A program made the translations under genes and the position numbers. A stretch of 64,000 nucleotides of DNA from the NCBI GenBank assembly GCA_003142615.1, contig PLMW01000055.1:1-64000 (forward strand), written 5' to 3'. Below the pieces are notes generated by a model. The model did no database searches. It had not been told where the DNA came from and worked only from the letters and a program-made list of their open reading frames with translations. This document shows, in pieces, positions 1 to 8,557 of this stretch (positions are counted from its first letter, which is position 1; every line of letters begins with the position of its first letter). The stretch comes from Opitutia bacterium (GTDB lineage Bacteria; Verrucomicrobiota; Verrucomicrobiia; Opitutales; Opitutaceae).

Positions 1-2854
1 GATAGCGGACGGTGCGGTCCGGCTGCGGCGCAAAGCTGAATCCGACCGGTTTCTGTTTCGACACCAGGATCACCTGGAGGGTCCGCTCTGCCAGCATGCC
101 CGGGAAAGTTCCCGTGCGGGCGCCAATATGCAGCGTGCGGCTGGTGTCATGCCAGCGGAGCGGAATGCGCGCGAACGCGCCTTTCTCATAGCCGTTGGTC
201 AGGCCGTCGTCCTCGTAGAGCGTGAACTCCCCGTTGGCGCCGGCGTAAATGCAGAGCGTGATGGGATCGGCCGGCTTCTCGCCGGTGTACTGCAGCTCGG
301 GGCCGAACGGAATGATCGCCCCGGCCCGCACGTACAGCGGGATCGCATCGTACGGCGCGGCCGCCTCGATCGTCTGGCCGCCGGCCAGCGACGCCCCCGT
401 CCAGAAGTCATACCAGCCTGCCGCCGGCGGCAGGTAGACCGGCCGGCTCCGCGCCTGGTACTCCGTCACCGGGTTCACCAGCAACGCCGGCCCGAACATG
501 TACTCGTCGCCGATCTCCCGCGCCTTCGCGTCGGCGCGAAAATCCATGACCAGCGCGCGCATGATCGTGCCGCTCTCCTGCGTCACCGCGCCGGCCAGCG
601 AGTAGAGGTACGGCATCAGCCGGTAGCGCAGCCGGTCGAACTTGAGCTGCGCCAGGTAGGCCGGCGACGACTCGCCGCCGAACTGCCACATCTCGCGATA
701 CGGAAACTCGCCATGCGTGCGCAACAGCGGCGTGAACGCGCCGAACTCGAACCACCGCGTGTTCAACTCGCGCCATTCCTCGACACCCGCGTCGGTGGCT
801 TTCCCGTAAATGGGGTCGCCGTTGCTGTCATTACCGAGGTTCGGCGCGTAAAGGTGGGGGACGGAGAAGCCGCCGATGTCCATCGTCCAGTAGGGCAGCC
901 CCGACAGGCAGAAGCCGAGGCCGGCCGGAATCTGCTTCCGCATGGCCGTCCAGGTCGAGCTGCTGTCGCCGGACCAGACCGCGGCGGCGTAGCGTTGCAG
1001 CCCGGCGAAGCCGGAGCGGGTCAGGATGAAGACCCGCTGGTCGGGCGCAGCCGCGCGCTGGCCCTGGTACACCACCTCGCTATTCAGCAGCGGAAAGGCG
1101 TTGAGCACGCGCGAGCCCGGCCCCAGCGCCGTCGGATTCATGTAATCGCGCTGGGCGTCGAGCGTCGGGACGCGCGTCAGATCCGGCTCCGTGGCGTCCA
1201 GCCACCACGCGTCGACCTGCTTGCGGAACAGCTCGCGCTCGATCTGCGACCAGAAGAGCTTCCGCGCGTCGGGATTGAACGCGTCGTAGAAGGTGTAGGG
1301 GAATCCCACCCAGTCGTGGATCTTCTCCTGCAGGTTGCGCTCGTAGAGGAAACCGTGCGCGTGCATCTCATCGAAGTTTTTGGTGCCGGGATAGAATTTC
1401 GGCCAGACGGAGATCATCAGCCGGGCGTGCTGGTCGTGGATGGCCTGGATCCAGCCGGCGGGATCCGGAAAGCGCGCCGGGTCGAACTCGTGCGAACCCC
1501 AGGCGTCGGCCTTCCAATAAAACCAGTCCTGCACGATGTTGTCGAAGGGGATGCCGCGGGAGCGGAAGCCCTTGACCACGTCCAGCGACTCCTGCGCCGT
1601 GCGATAACGCTGCCGGCTTTGCCACAGGCCGAAGACCCATTGCGGCATCATCGGCGCCTCGCCCGAGAGGCGGCGGTAGCCGGCGACCACCTGGTCGAGG
1701 TCCGGACCGTAGACAAAATAGTAATCGGTCCCCTCGCCCACCTCGGACCAGAGCGAGGTGGCGGCATCCGCCGCCGGGGTTTTCCAGCGCAGCTGCATGA
1801 CCGGCGGATTGCCCGCCCGGCTCCAGTCGAGCCGCAGCGCGTAGCGCCGGCCGGCCTCCAGATGCACCCGCGCCAGGTCGTACCACGGCAGCCACTCCTG
1901 CCGCCAGTGGTTGGTGACGAGCTGGCCGTCGATCCAGAGTTTGATGCCACCGTTGGAATAACTCTGGAACTGGTAATCCCCGCTCACCTCCGGCACCACG
2001 CTGCCCTCCCAGCGCACGCTCATGCCGCCCGACGGCGGCAGCTTGGGCTGGATCGCGGTGTTGGGAATGGGGCCCCGGCCGGACGGCATGATGTCGACGC
2101 GCTGGTCGATCTGCTGCGCGGCCAGCCGGCCAAAGCCGGCGTCGGCGTAGTAGGTGCCGGTGAGGCCGCCCGGCTTGCGGTTATCGTCGAGCAATCGCGC
2201 CGCCGGAATCGGCTCGAAGGGACGAAGGTCTCCGAAGCGCGTGTACGAGGAATTATCCCAGAAAATGCCGTAGCCGCGGCTGGAGACCAGGAACGGCACG
2301 ACCACCGTGCCATTGTGCTGCCACAGGTCGAGATCGTAGCCCTTGAGGTCGACGAGCCCGAGCTGGTTTTCGCCGAGGCCGTAGAGCGACTCGTCCGCGT
2401 TCGGTTCCCAGGTCTGGCGCACGTGATACGTCTGCTCGCCCTGCACCGCCGCGGCGGTGATTTCCCGGCCTCCCTTCTTCTCAGCCAGAATCGGCTGCCC
2501 GGCGGAGTCGAGGAACGTGATGGCGCCCGTGGCGAGATCGACCTGCACCTTGAGCTGCGCCGTGCTGAGCGTGGCCGTGCCCGCCTTCGTCGTCAGCTCC
2601 CAGGTCGTCGCCGGTCTGCCCGCCGGCAGCAGCGCCAGACTGTCGTTAACGAAAAACCGCCGGTCGTTCGCACAGGCCACCCGCACGATGTTGTCCGCCC
2701 GCAGCTCGACCCTGAGGAAGGCGTCGCCGACAGGGACGATGATGCCATCGGCAAGGCTTTCGAACTTAGGCGCGGCGCGCAGGGGCATGATCAGGAGGGA
2801 AACGAGCGCCGCCGTGGCGGCAAGCGCGGGGGTTCGGCCGGCAGGTGCGTTCAT
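1..2854 (-). CDS. GH31 alpha-xylosidase/alpha-glucosidase with PA14 insert (3' end off window)
   Basis: The reading frame is open from an ATG at 2854 to the window edge, giving 951 codons without a stop, so the C-terminus is missing. A signal peptide (AATAALVSLLIMPLRA) starts the protein. A PA14-like domain (motifs SGDYQFQSYSNGGIKLW and YALRLDW) lies at about residues 285-365, inside the N-terminal beta domain. The GH31 barrel follows, with the nucleophile motif WWLDATEPD (Asp about 553) and the RSGFAGLQRY region. A PA14 insert in GH31 is known from exo-alpha-xylosidases of xyloglucan loci. Together with the downstream-neighbour GH2, GH95, GH12 and GH43 enzymes, this suggests removal of alpha-1,6-xylose from xyloglucan oligosaccharides. 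The exact substrate is inferred. No clear Shine-Dalgarno precedes the ATG. Confidence 0.93.
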   Translation of the reverse strand, partial: MNAPAGRTPALAATAALVSLLIMPLRAAPKFESLADGIIVPVGDAFLRVELRADNIVRVACANDRRFFVNDSLALLPAGRPATTWELTTKAGTATLSTAQLKVQVDLATGAITFLDSAGQPILAEKKGGREITAAAVQGEQTYHVRQTWEPNADESLYGLGENQLGLVDLKGYDLDLWQHNGTVVVPFLVSSRGYGIFWDNSSYTRFGDLRPFEPIPAARLLDDNRKPGGLTGTYYADAGFGRLAAQQIDQRVDIMPSGRGPIPNTAIQPKLPPSGGMSVRWEGSVVPEVSGDYQFQSYSNGGIKLWIDGQLVTNHWRQEWLPWYDLARVHLEAGRRYALRLDWSRAGNPPVMQLRWKTPAADAATSLWSEVGEGTDYYFVYGPDLDQVVAGYRRLSGEAPMMPQWVFGLWQSRQRYRTAQESLDVVKGFRSRGIPFDNIVQDWFYWKADAWGSHEFDPARFPDPAGWIQAIHDQHARLMISVWPKFYPGTKNFDEMHAHGFLYERNLQEKIHDWVGFPYTFYDAFNPDARKLFWSQIERELFRKQVDAWWLDATEPDLTRVPTLDAQRDYMNPTALGPGSRVLNAFPLLNSEVVYQGQRAAAPDQRVFILTRSGFAGLQRYAAAVWSGDSSSTWTAMRKQIPAGLGFCLSGLPYWTMDIGGFSVPHLYAPNLGNDSNGDPIYGKATDAGVEEWRELNTRWFEFGAFTPLLRTHGEFPYREMWQFGGESSPAYLAQLKFDRLRYRLMPYLYSLAGAVTQESGTIMRALVMDFRADAKAREIGDEYMFGPALLVNPVTEYQARSRPVYLPPAAGWYDFWTGASLAGGQTIEAAAPYDAIPLYVRAGAIIPFGPELQYTGEKPADPITLCIYAGANGEFTLYEDDGLTNGYEKGAFARIPLRWHDTSRTLHIGARTGTFPGMLAERTLQVILVSKQKPVGFSFAPQPDRTVRY

Positions 2855-2993
2855 GGCAGGGAAAGGATGGAAGCTTGCCGCAGGTCAGGCGGCCCCGCCA
2901 AGCAATTCTTTCGCGCGCGGCCCAGCCGCGATGCTCCGGTCGCCGCCGGAAAAACCTCGGAGACACGCCCCCATGGCTATTCCTGGCCGCGGC

Positions 2994-5336
2994 TCACCCG
3001 ACCACGACGACTTCGTGATCAAGGAGGGACTTGAGTTCAAACCGGCACCAGCCGTCGATCGCCGTGGCCGTGGCCGTCTGACCGGAGACGAGCAGCCGCA
3101 GGGTTGCGCCGCGCACGTCCTCCGGCAGTCTGACGCTTACGTTGAGCGGTCCGACCGGAATCAGCTCATCCACCGGAGCCCGCCACGTGCCGGCGTTGGT
3201 CAGGTTGACGAGGTGGAGAATCGCGCGGCCGGGTTGCCGGTAGAGATGGCAGTCGACCAGCCCGGGCCCCTCGATGATCAGGGGAATATCGTCCTTCGCC
3301 ACCCAGCGCACGAGATTCGCCAGCAGATCGCCGTGGTCGGGCAGATGGTCCCGGCCGAAGCGGCGGTCGAGGTCCGCCGGCAGGAAGGCGATGCGCGCGC
3401 CGTTCGCCCGCTCGTTCAAGATCAGTCCGGGGATGTCCGTTCTGGGCTCGCGCATCCACGAGGCTTCCGGCGGAAACGCGGGGAACGACGGAATGAACGT
3501 CAGCAGCACCTGCGCCGATGGATCGAGCCGCAGCGGCTCCAGGGTGCCGCCGAATGGCAGGATGTCGGTTTCGTCGAAGCCGCGCAGGACGGGGTGCCGT
3601 TTGCCGCGGGCGGGCGGCTCGTCGGCCGCGTGCGGGCCGTCGGTCCCGGCGCGCAGCTCGGGCGTCAGCCGCAGGTAGCTGTGCGCGGTCTCGGCGGCCC
3701 ACTGCCGCCGGGTGGCTTCCTGGCGGGCGCCGTGTCCCGCCGGCAGATGCGCGCCCAGCAAATCCGCCAGCGCCAGATCCGGGCGCGGATCGCCCCACGC
3801 ATCGCAGAGACTGCTCTGCCCCGTGGCCAGCAGGCCGCCACCGCGCTCCACGAAGCGCCGCACGCCGGCGGCCTGTTCATCCGACAGCGCACCGAGATTG
3901 GGCAGGATCAGCGCCCGGAACTGGCCGGCGTCGCGCTCGAGGTGGTCGAGATGAACCGGCAGATAGGGGATGCGCGCCCGGACCAGCGCCTGGCGGATGC
4001 CGTCCCACGGGAGGTCGACCTGCAACTCGGCCTCGTCGCGACCGAAGAAATCCGTGTTCTGCTGCGACCACACCACGCCTACCGTGGCAACCGGACGACG
4101 GTTGATCAAAAACACCTCGTGGGCCTGGTGCCACTGGCAGAGGGCGACCGCCGTTTCGTACATCCGCCGGTCCTCGTCATAGGCGCCCACGTGATGCCAC
4201 CACGGCTGGATGCCGCCGGCAAACCCCTCGATCATCCACAGGCGTGACTCAGGCTCCGGCTTGCTTGTCAGCCGGAACGTCGGACTGGTCGTCTGGTACA
4301 TGGCCATGCTCTCCGGGATGAGCTTGTCCCAGCCGAGCAGGCCGTGCACGAGCTTGCCCACCTCGCCGTTGCGCTGGAAGCCCGATGCGTTCTGGCGCCG
4401 CTGGTCATCGAGCATGATGATCTCCGCGCGGCGGCAGATCTCCTTGAAATCACGGAATTGCTGCGCCTGGCCCGTCACGTCGCCGCCGTTCATGCCCACC
4501 CACAGGCAGTCCGGGCCGCCCGCCGCCCGGGTGATGCGATTGTTCTCGTCCCAGATTTCGAGGCGGCGCTCATAGTTCCACTTGATCCAATCGCGATAGG
4601 TGGCGTCGTCCCAGTTCTTCGCCGCGGGCAGGTTCCCGCCGGTGCGCTCGCGGAATTTCCGCCGGCAGTGCTCGCAATAACAGATGCTGTTACGGCCCAG
4701 GCCGCTCCAGCTGTTGTCCGTGAATCCCTCCGGGTGATAGCGTTCGATGATTTCGCGGAGGATGGCCGGTATGTGCCCGTCGTAGTAGGGGCCGTTGACG
4801 CAGCTGACGTAAAGATCGCGCGCCCGGTAGGGCTGGCCGGCGGCGTCGACGGAAAACCAGTCGGGATGCGCGCGATAAATCTCCTCGTGCGCGCCGTTGG
4901 AATCCATCCGGGCAAACACCGCCAGCCCGTCGTCGTGCGCGGCGCGGCATAACTCGCCGAAAAGATCGCGGTCGCCGAGGAACTGCGCCCGCCGGTGCAT
5001 GGGCACCCGCGTAGGATAATAGGCCACGATGCCGCCGGCGTTGATGATGACGCCCTGCACCCGCGTGCGCTGCCAATGCCGGCGCCACCAGGCGAGGTCG
5101 TAGCGCGTCGGGTCGAACTCGGTGATGTTGGTCTGCCCCCAGCGCACCGCGCAGCGGTACCACGGCGGCCCGCCGCCCCCGGCCGGTGCGCCGCTGGTTT
5201 CCGCGGCGGCAAAGCCTGTGAACGGCGAGCCCGCCAGCATCGCGGAGGCCAGGGCCGTCTGCTTCAAAAACTCGCGGCGGGATCCATGTCCAAACGGCGG
5301 CGTGGCGGCGTGCTGGCTAATCACATGGTCTTGCAT
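2994..5336 (-). CDS. TAT-exported GHL6-like putative glycoside hydrolase with GH42-type trimerisation-like domain
   Basis: 780 aa. It has a twin-arginine signal (SRREFLKQTALASAMLAG, residues about 19-36). Next comes a (beta/alpha)8-like segment with motifs of the hypothetical glycosyl hydrolase 6 group (GVIINAGGIVAYYPTRVPMH, CYCEHCRRKF). From about residue 415 there is a domain like the GH42 trimerisation domain, with AGQFRALILPNLGALSDEQ and RRFVERGGGLLATGQSSL. The TAT signal implies periplasmic export of a folded protein. It lies between the GH31 and a double CE12 esterase, all on the minus strand, so a role in plant glycan degradation is likely. I cannot name the bond it cleaves. The family has few characterised members. 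Catalytic residues are not obvious by eye. Confidence 0.72.
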   Translation of the reverse strand: MQDHVISQHAATPPFGHGSRREFLKQTALASAMLAGSPFTGFAAAETSGAPAGGGGPPWYRCAVRWGQTNITEFDPTRYDLAWWRRHWQRTRVQGVIINAGGIVAYYPTRVPMHRRAQFLGDRDLFGELCRAAHDDGLAVFARMDSNGAHEEIYRAHPDWFSVDAAGQPYRARDLYVSCVNGPYYDGHIPAILREIIERYHPEGFTDNSWSGLGRNSICYCEHCRRKFRERTGGNLPAAKNWDDATYRDWIKWNYERRLEIWDENNRITRAAGGPDCLWVGMNGGDVTGQAQQFRDFKEICRRAEIIMLDDQRRQNASGFQRNGEVGKLVHGLLGWDKLIPESMAMYQTTSPTFRLTSKPEPESRLWMIEGFAGGIQPWWHHVGAYDEDRRMYETAVALCQWHQAHEVFLINRRPVATVGVVWSQQNTDFFGRDEAELQVDLPWDGIRQALVRARIPYLPVHLDHLERDAGQFRALILPNLGALSDEQAAGVRRFVERGGGLLATGQSSLCDAWGDPRPDLALADLLGAHLPAGHGARQEATRRQWAAETAHSYLRLTPELRAGTDGPHAADEPPARGKRHPVLRGFDETDILPFGGTLEPLRLDPSAQVLLTFIPSFPAFPPEASWMREPRTDIPGLILNERANGARIAFLPADLDRRFGRDHLPDHGDLLANLVRWVAKDDIPLIIEGPGLVDCHLYRQPGRAILHLVNLTNAGTWRAPVDELIPVGPLNVSVRLPEDVRGATLRLLVSGQTATATAIDGWCRFELKSLLDHEVVVVG

Positions 5337-5366
5337 GGATTCAAAAGGCCCGAGTTCTCGATGGAA

Positions 5367-7079
5367 CTACGGTGAACAGGCTTCGATATCCGCCGCCTTG
5401 GTCGAGAAAAAGATGGCGAGAGGATTGTCTTTGAGACCCTTCAAACCGGCGATCACGCATTGCGCATTCAGCTCGGCGCCGGCCGCGCTGGTGTGCGTGT
5501 GCGGGTCGCCGAACAGCGGCTCGACCTTCTCCTGGCCCAATTCGTCGTAACGGCGCGCGATGATCTCGTTGAGGTCGACGAACGCCGCATTCTCGGTCTT
5601 GGCCACTTGTTCCGCCCACCCGGCATAGTTGTCCTTGCTCCGGACGATCCTGCCGTCCTTCCAGGTTTTTCTTGGTACGAGCGAGCACATGATGGGCGTG
5701 GCGCCCTTCGCCCGGGTGTCGGCGATGAATTTCCGCAGATACCAGCCGTAGGTGTGGACGACCTCGTGCCGGTGCGTCAGCAGGTTGTCGATCTCCTCCG
5801 ATTCCCCGCCGACGCCCTTGATCGTGCCGCGGGCGCGGGAGGTGTCGTTTAACGGCCCGCCGTCATTGGTGCCGAACTGCATCATGACGAAGTCGCCCGG
5901 CTTCACCATGGCCAGAACACGGCTCCAGTGTTCGCTGGTGTAATAGGAGCGGCTGCTGGTTCCCCCCACGGCCCGGTTCACCACATTGATCCTCGTGGTG
6001 TCGAAATAGGCGACGAGGGGTTCGCCCCAGCCCAGCTGGTTGTTCGCCCCGTCGCCCCGCCCGTTGCGCACCGTGGAGTCGCCGATCAGGAACAACGTCG
6101 GCAACTGGGGATTCGCCGGCTCGGGCAGGTGCAGCCAGGCCAGAAAATCCGGGGCGTGGGCCAGTCCCGACGCCGCCGTCGCCACCTCCAGCCCCTTGGC
6201 CGCCATGAACCGGTCCAAGGGGTGGTTGGCGAGCGCCTTCAATCCGGCCACGACCGAGGCCGCGTTGAGCCCCGCGCCGTCCGCGTTGGTGTGGGTGTGG
6301 TCGCGCGGAAAAAACTTCTTCACCGTGTCCCCGCCCATCTTCTCGTATTGGCCGGCGATGATCGCGGTGACATCGATGAACGCCACGCCCTCGGTCTTCG
6401 CGGTTTCGGCGGACCATCTCCCGTATTCGCCCGGTCCGCGCTCCACCTTGCCGTCCTTCCAGATGTTGCGGACCGTGGTCGACAGCACGATGGGCGTGGC
6501 GCCTTTCGTCCGGGCCTCGTTGATGAACTTCCGCAGGTACCAGCCGAAAGTGCGCACGACCTCATGCTTTTTCGTGATGATGTTGTCGATCTCCCGCGTC
6601 TCCTCGCCGAGGCCGGGCAACGAGCCACGGGCGCGCGGCGGATTCTTCGAGCCCGGCGGCTCCTCGTTGACCGCCCCGCCGTCGTTGTGACCGAACTGGA
6701 TCAGGATGAAATCGCCCGGTTTCAGGTCGGCGAGAACCTTGTCCCACCATCCCTCCGTCAGGAAGGTCCGGCTGCTGCGGCCGCTGCGCGCCCGGTTGGC
6801 GAGGTTGATTTTCGCCAGGTCGAAAAACGTCGGGAACGGCACCGCCCAGCCGACGGCCACGCCGTCGTTGCTGGCGGCGGTGGAATCACCGATGACAAAA
6901 AGCGTCGGCAGCTTCGGATCGAGCGAGGCCGCCAGCACAGCCGCCGCAGGTTCGGGCGGCGGAGGAGGAGGCGGCGGCGGGTCAAGCGTCTGCGCCCGGA
7001 CAAAGCCGGTCGATAGGCCGAGGACCGTGATCAAAGCCAGCCCGCAAAAGAGCGAACCGGTGCGGTACGTAGGATTCAT
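5367..7079 (-). CDS. Double-domain CE12 (rhamnogalacturonan acetylesterase-like) SGNH hydrolase
   Basis: 570 aa from the ATG at 7079; an upstream TTG at 7091 is less convincing. A signal peptide ends near FVRAQ and is followed by a run of nine prolines. Two SGNH/GDSL domains of CE12 type follow each other. The first has GDSTAASN, QFGHNDGG and DHTHTNADGA. The second has GDSTVRNG, QFGTNDGG and DPHTHTSAAGA. Ser, Asn and Asp/His of the SGNH set are present in both halves, although the block III His is replaced by Thr in the second. CE12 enzymes remove acetyl groups from rhamnogalacturonan and some hemicelluloses. The gene ends 30 bp before the GHL6-like gene and is probably cotranscribed with it. 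A fused tandem pair is unusual, since most CE12 proteins carry one catalytic domain. Confidence 0.88.
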   Translation of the reverse strand: MNPTYRTGSLFCGLALITVLGLSTGFVRAQTLDPPPPPPPPPEPAAAVLAASLDPKLPTLFVIGDSTAASNDGVAVGWAVPFPTFFDLAKINLANRARSGRSSRTFLTEGWWDKVLADLKPGDFILIQFGHNDGGAVNEEPPGSKNPPRARGSLPGLGEETREIDNIITKKHEVVRTFGWYLRKFINEARTKGATPIVLSTTVRNIWKDGKVERGPGEYGRWSAETAKTEGVAFIDVTAIIAGQYEKMGGDTVKKFFPRDHTHTNADGAGLNAASVVAGLKALANHPLDRFMAAKGLEVATAASGLAHAPDFLAWLHLPEPANPQLPTLFLIGDSTVRNGRGDGANNQLGWGEPLVAYFDTTRINVVNRAVGGTSSRSYYTSEHWSRVLAMVKPGDFVMMQFGTNDGGPLNDTSRARGTIKGVGGESEEIDNLLTHRHEVVHTYGWYLRKFIADTRAKGATPIMCSLVPRKTWKDGRIVRSKDNYAGWAEQVAKTENAAFVDLNEIIARRYDELGQEKVEPLFGDPHTHTSAAGAELNAQCVIAGLKGLKDNPLAIFFSTKAADIEACSP

Positions 7080-7419
7080 GAGCCTGCACAATTAGTGGAG
7101 CCAGGTTCCCAAGAAAAGCCACAACCTGCCCTCGCCCCAACGTCGGGGATGAGCAATCCGGGCGCGCCGAATTGTTCGGCTGCTTGGTCGATCGCTGCTG
7201 ATGGCGGCGCCGTTGTTATCGGTGATCGTTGAGCCGGATCACGATTCATTCTCCTGATTCACCTTGAACGGGCCTTGCGCTCAAACCCGCCTCCTGCTCT
7301 GTTTCGGGTGATTCGTTGTCATTCTGGTGGGGCCCCGTGCCCCGCTCCCCGCCCCTTGTCACCAAATTCCTGACGTCCCCGCGTCATCCCATCGTCAGTC
7401 AACAGAAGGAGATCGCCCA
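7080..7419. other. Divergent intergenic region between CE12 pair and GMP synthase subunit
   Basis: 340 bases with no gene that I can support. It must hold the promoters of two divergent genes. The only structure I see is an inverted repeat GTGATC-N9-GATCAC at 7222-7242 and a good Shine-Dalgarno (GAAGGAGAT) at 7405-7413 in front of the ATG at 7420. No convincing -35/-10 pair is evident. Confidence 0.5.
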
Positions 7420-8382
7420 ATGATCAAGGAAATCACCGCCCGGAAGCTGAACCCCCGGCAGTTCATCGATGAGAAAGTGCAGGAGATCCGCGATGCCGTG
7501 GGAGGCGGAATCGCCATCAATGCCCTCTCGGGAGGAGTCGATTCGTCCACGGTCACGATGCTCGGCCATCGCGCCCTCGGACGAAAACTGAAGACCGTCT
7601 TCATCGAAAATGGGCTCATGCGCCAGGGAGAATCCCAACAGATCGCCGCGCGTTTTCACCGGCTTGGTGTCCCGGTCGAGGTGGTGGATGCGCGGAAGGA
7701 GTTCTTCGCGGCGTTGAAAGGAATCAGCGATCCCGAGGAGAAGCGCGAAGCCATCACCCAGACTTTCTACCGGAAGGTGTTCGGCCGCATTGTCAGAAGG
7801 AGTGGCGCGAAACATCTGCTGCAGGGAACCATCCTGACCGATGTCGACGAAACCGTCGCCGGGATCAAGCGGCAGCACAATGTCTTCGCGCAGCTCGGCA
7901 TCGACCCGCAGAAGGCTTTTGGCTACCACATTCTCGAGCCGCTCATTCAGTTGCGCAAAGACGGCGTGCGCCTGGTCGGCCGGGCCCTCGGGCTGCCGGC
8001 GGCAGCCTTCGCCCGCATCCCCTTTCCGGGTCCGGCGCTTTCGGCGCGCGTGATTGGCGCGGTGACGCCGGCGCGCATCGAAACCGTCCGCCAAGCCACG
8101 GCGGTGGTCGAGCGGTTGCTTCAGGGTACCCAGGCCTTCCAATACATGGCGATCCTGCATGAGGATCGCGTGACCGGCATGCGCGACGGCAAACGTGATT
8201 TCGGCCAGCAGATCGAAGTGCGCTGCTGGGAGAGCGTCGATGCGCGCGTCGCCACCCCGACGCGACTCTCCTTCGGCGTTTTGGAGAAACTCGCCCGCGA
8301 GATTGTCCGCGAGGTGCCCGGCGTCGTCAGCGTCACGTACAACATCGCGCCCAAGCCGCCCTCCACGATGGAAGCGGTGTGA
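7420..8382 (+). CDS. guaA: Stand-alone GMP synthase ATP-pyrophosphatase subunit (archaeal GuaAb type)
   Basis: 320 aa. The start is set by GAAGGAGAT seven bases ahead of the ATG; an upstream in-frame start at 7327 has no support. The P-loop of N-type ATP pyrophosphatases, SGGVDSS, is at residues 37-43. QGTILTDVDET, IKRQHNV, IPFPGPALSARV and the C-terminal YNIAPKPPSTME match the synthetase and dimerisation parts of GMP synthase. The family converts XMP to GMP using ATP and ammonia. Bacterial GuaA normally carries an N-terminal glutamine amidotransferase domain, which is absent here, and there is no room for it upstream. The protein is therefore the two-subunit form seen in archaea, or a paralogue using free ammonia. 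It is transcribed against the surrounding hydrolase genes. Confidence 0.87.
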   Translation: MIKEITARKLNPRQFIDEKVQEIRDAVGGGIAINALSGGVDSSTVTMLGHRALGRKLKTVFIENGLMRQGESQQIAARFHRLGVPVEVVDARKEFFAALKGISDPEEKREAITQTFYRKVFGRIVRRSGAKHLLQGTILTDVDETVAGIKRQHNVFAQLGIDPQKAFGYHILEPLIQLRKDGVRLVGRALGLPAAAFARIPFPGPALSARVIGAVTPARIETVRQATAVVERLLQGTQAFQYMAILHEDRVTGMRDGKRDFGQQIEVRCWESVDARVATPTRLSFGVLEKLAREIVREVPGVVSVTYNIAPKPPSTMEAV

Positions 8383-8557
8383 AGGTCAGAACGGCACGCA
8401 CGCAAGGTGCGGCCCTACGTCCGAAGCCCACGGCGGATCATTCGCGTCGATCCATGTGATCTGCAGCGGAAGACCCTCGCCATTCATTGATGGCGATCCT
8501 ACCACGCTGGATCGAGACGATCGCGCCGGAGGCGATGACCACAACGACAAGTGACGA

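Noticed and set aside
128-3034. Long plus-strand open frame of 968 codons
   Set aside because: It is the antisense of the GH31 gene. Its translation is Arg/Val/His-rich with no domain, whereas the minus strand shows clear GH31 and PA14 motifs.
7222-7242. GTGATC-N9-GATCAC as an operator
   Set aside because: It is a single short inverted repeat with no second copy and no clear promoter around it, so it is mentioned only in the region entry.
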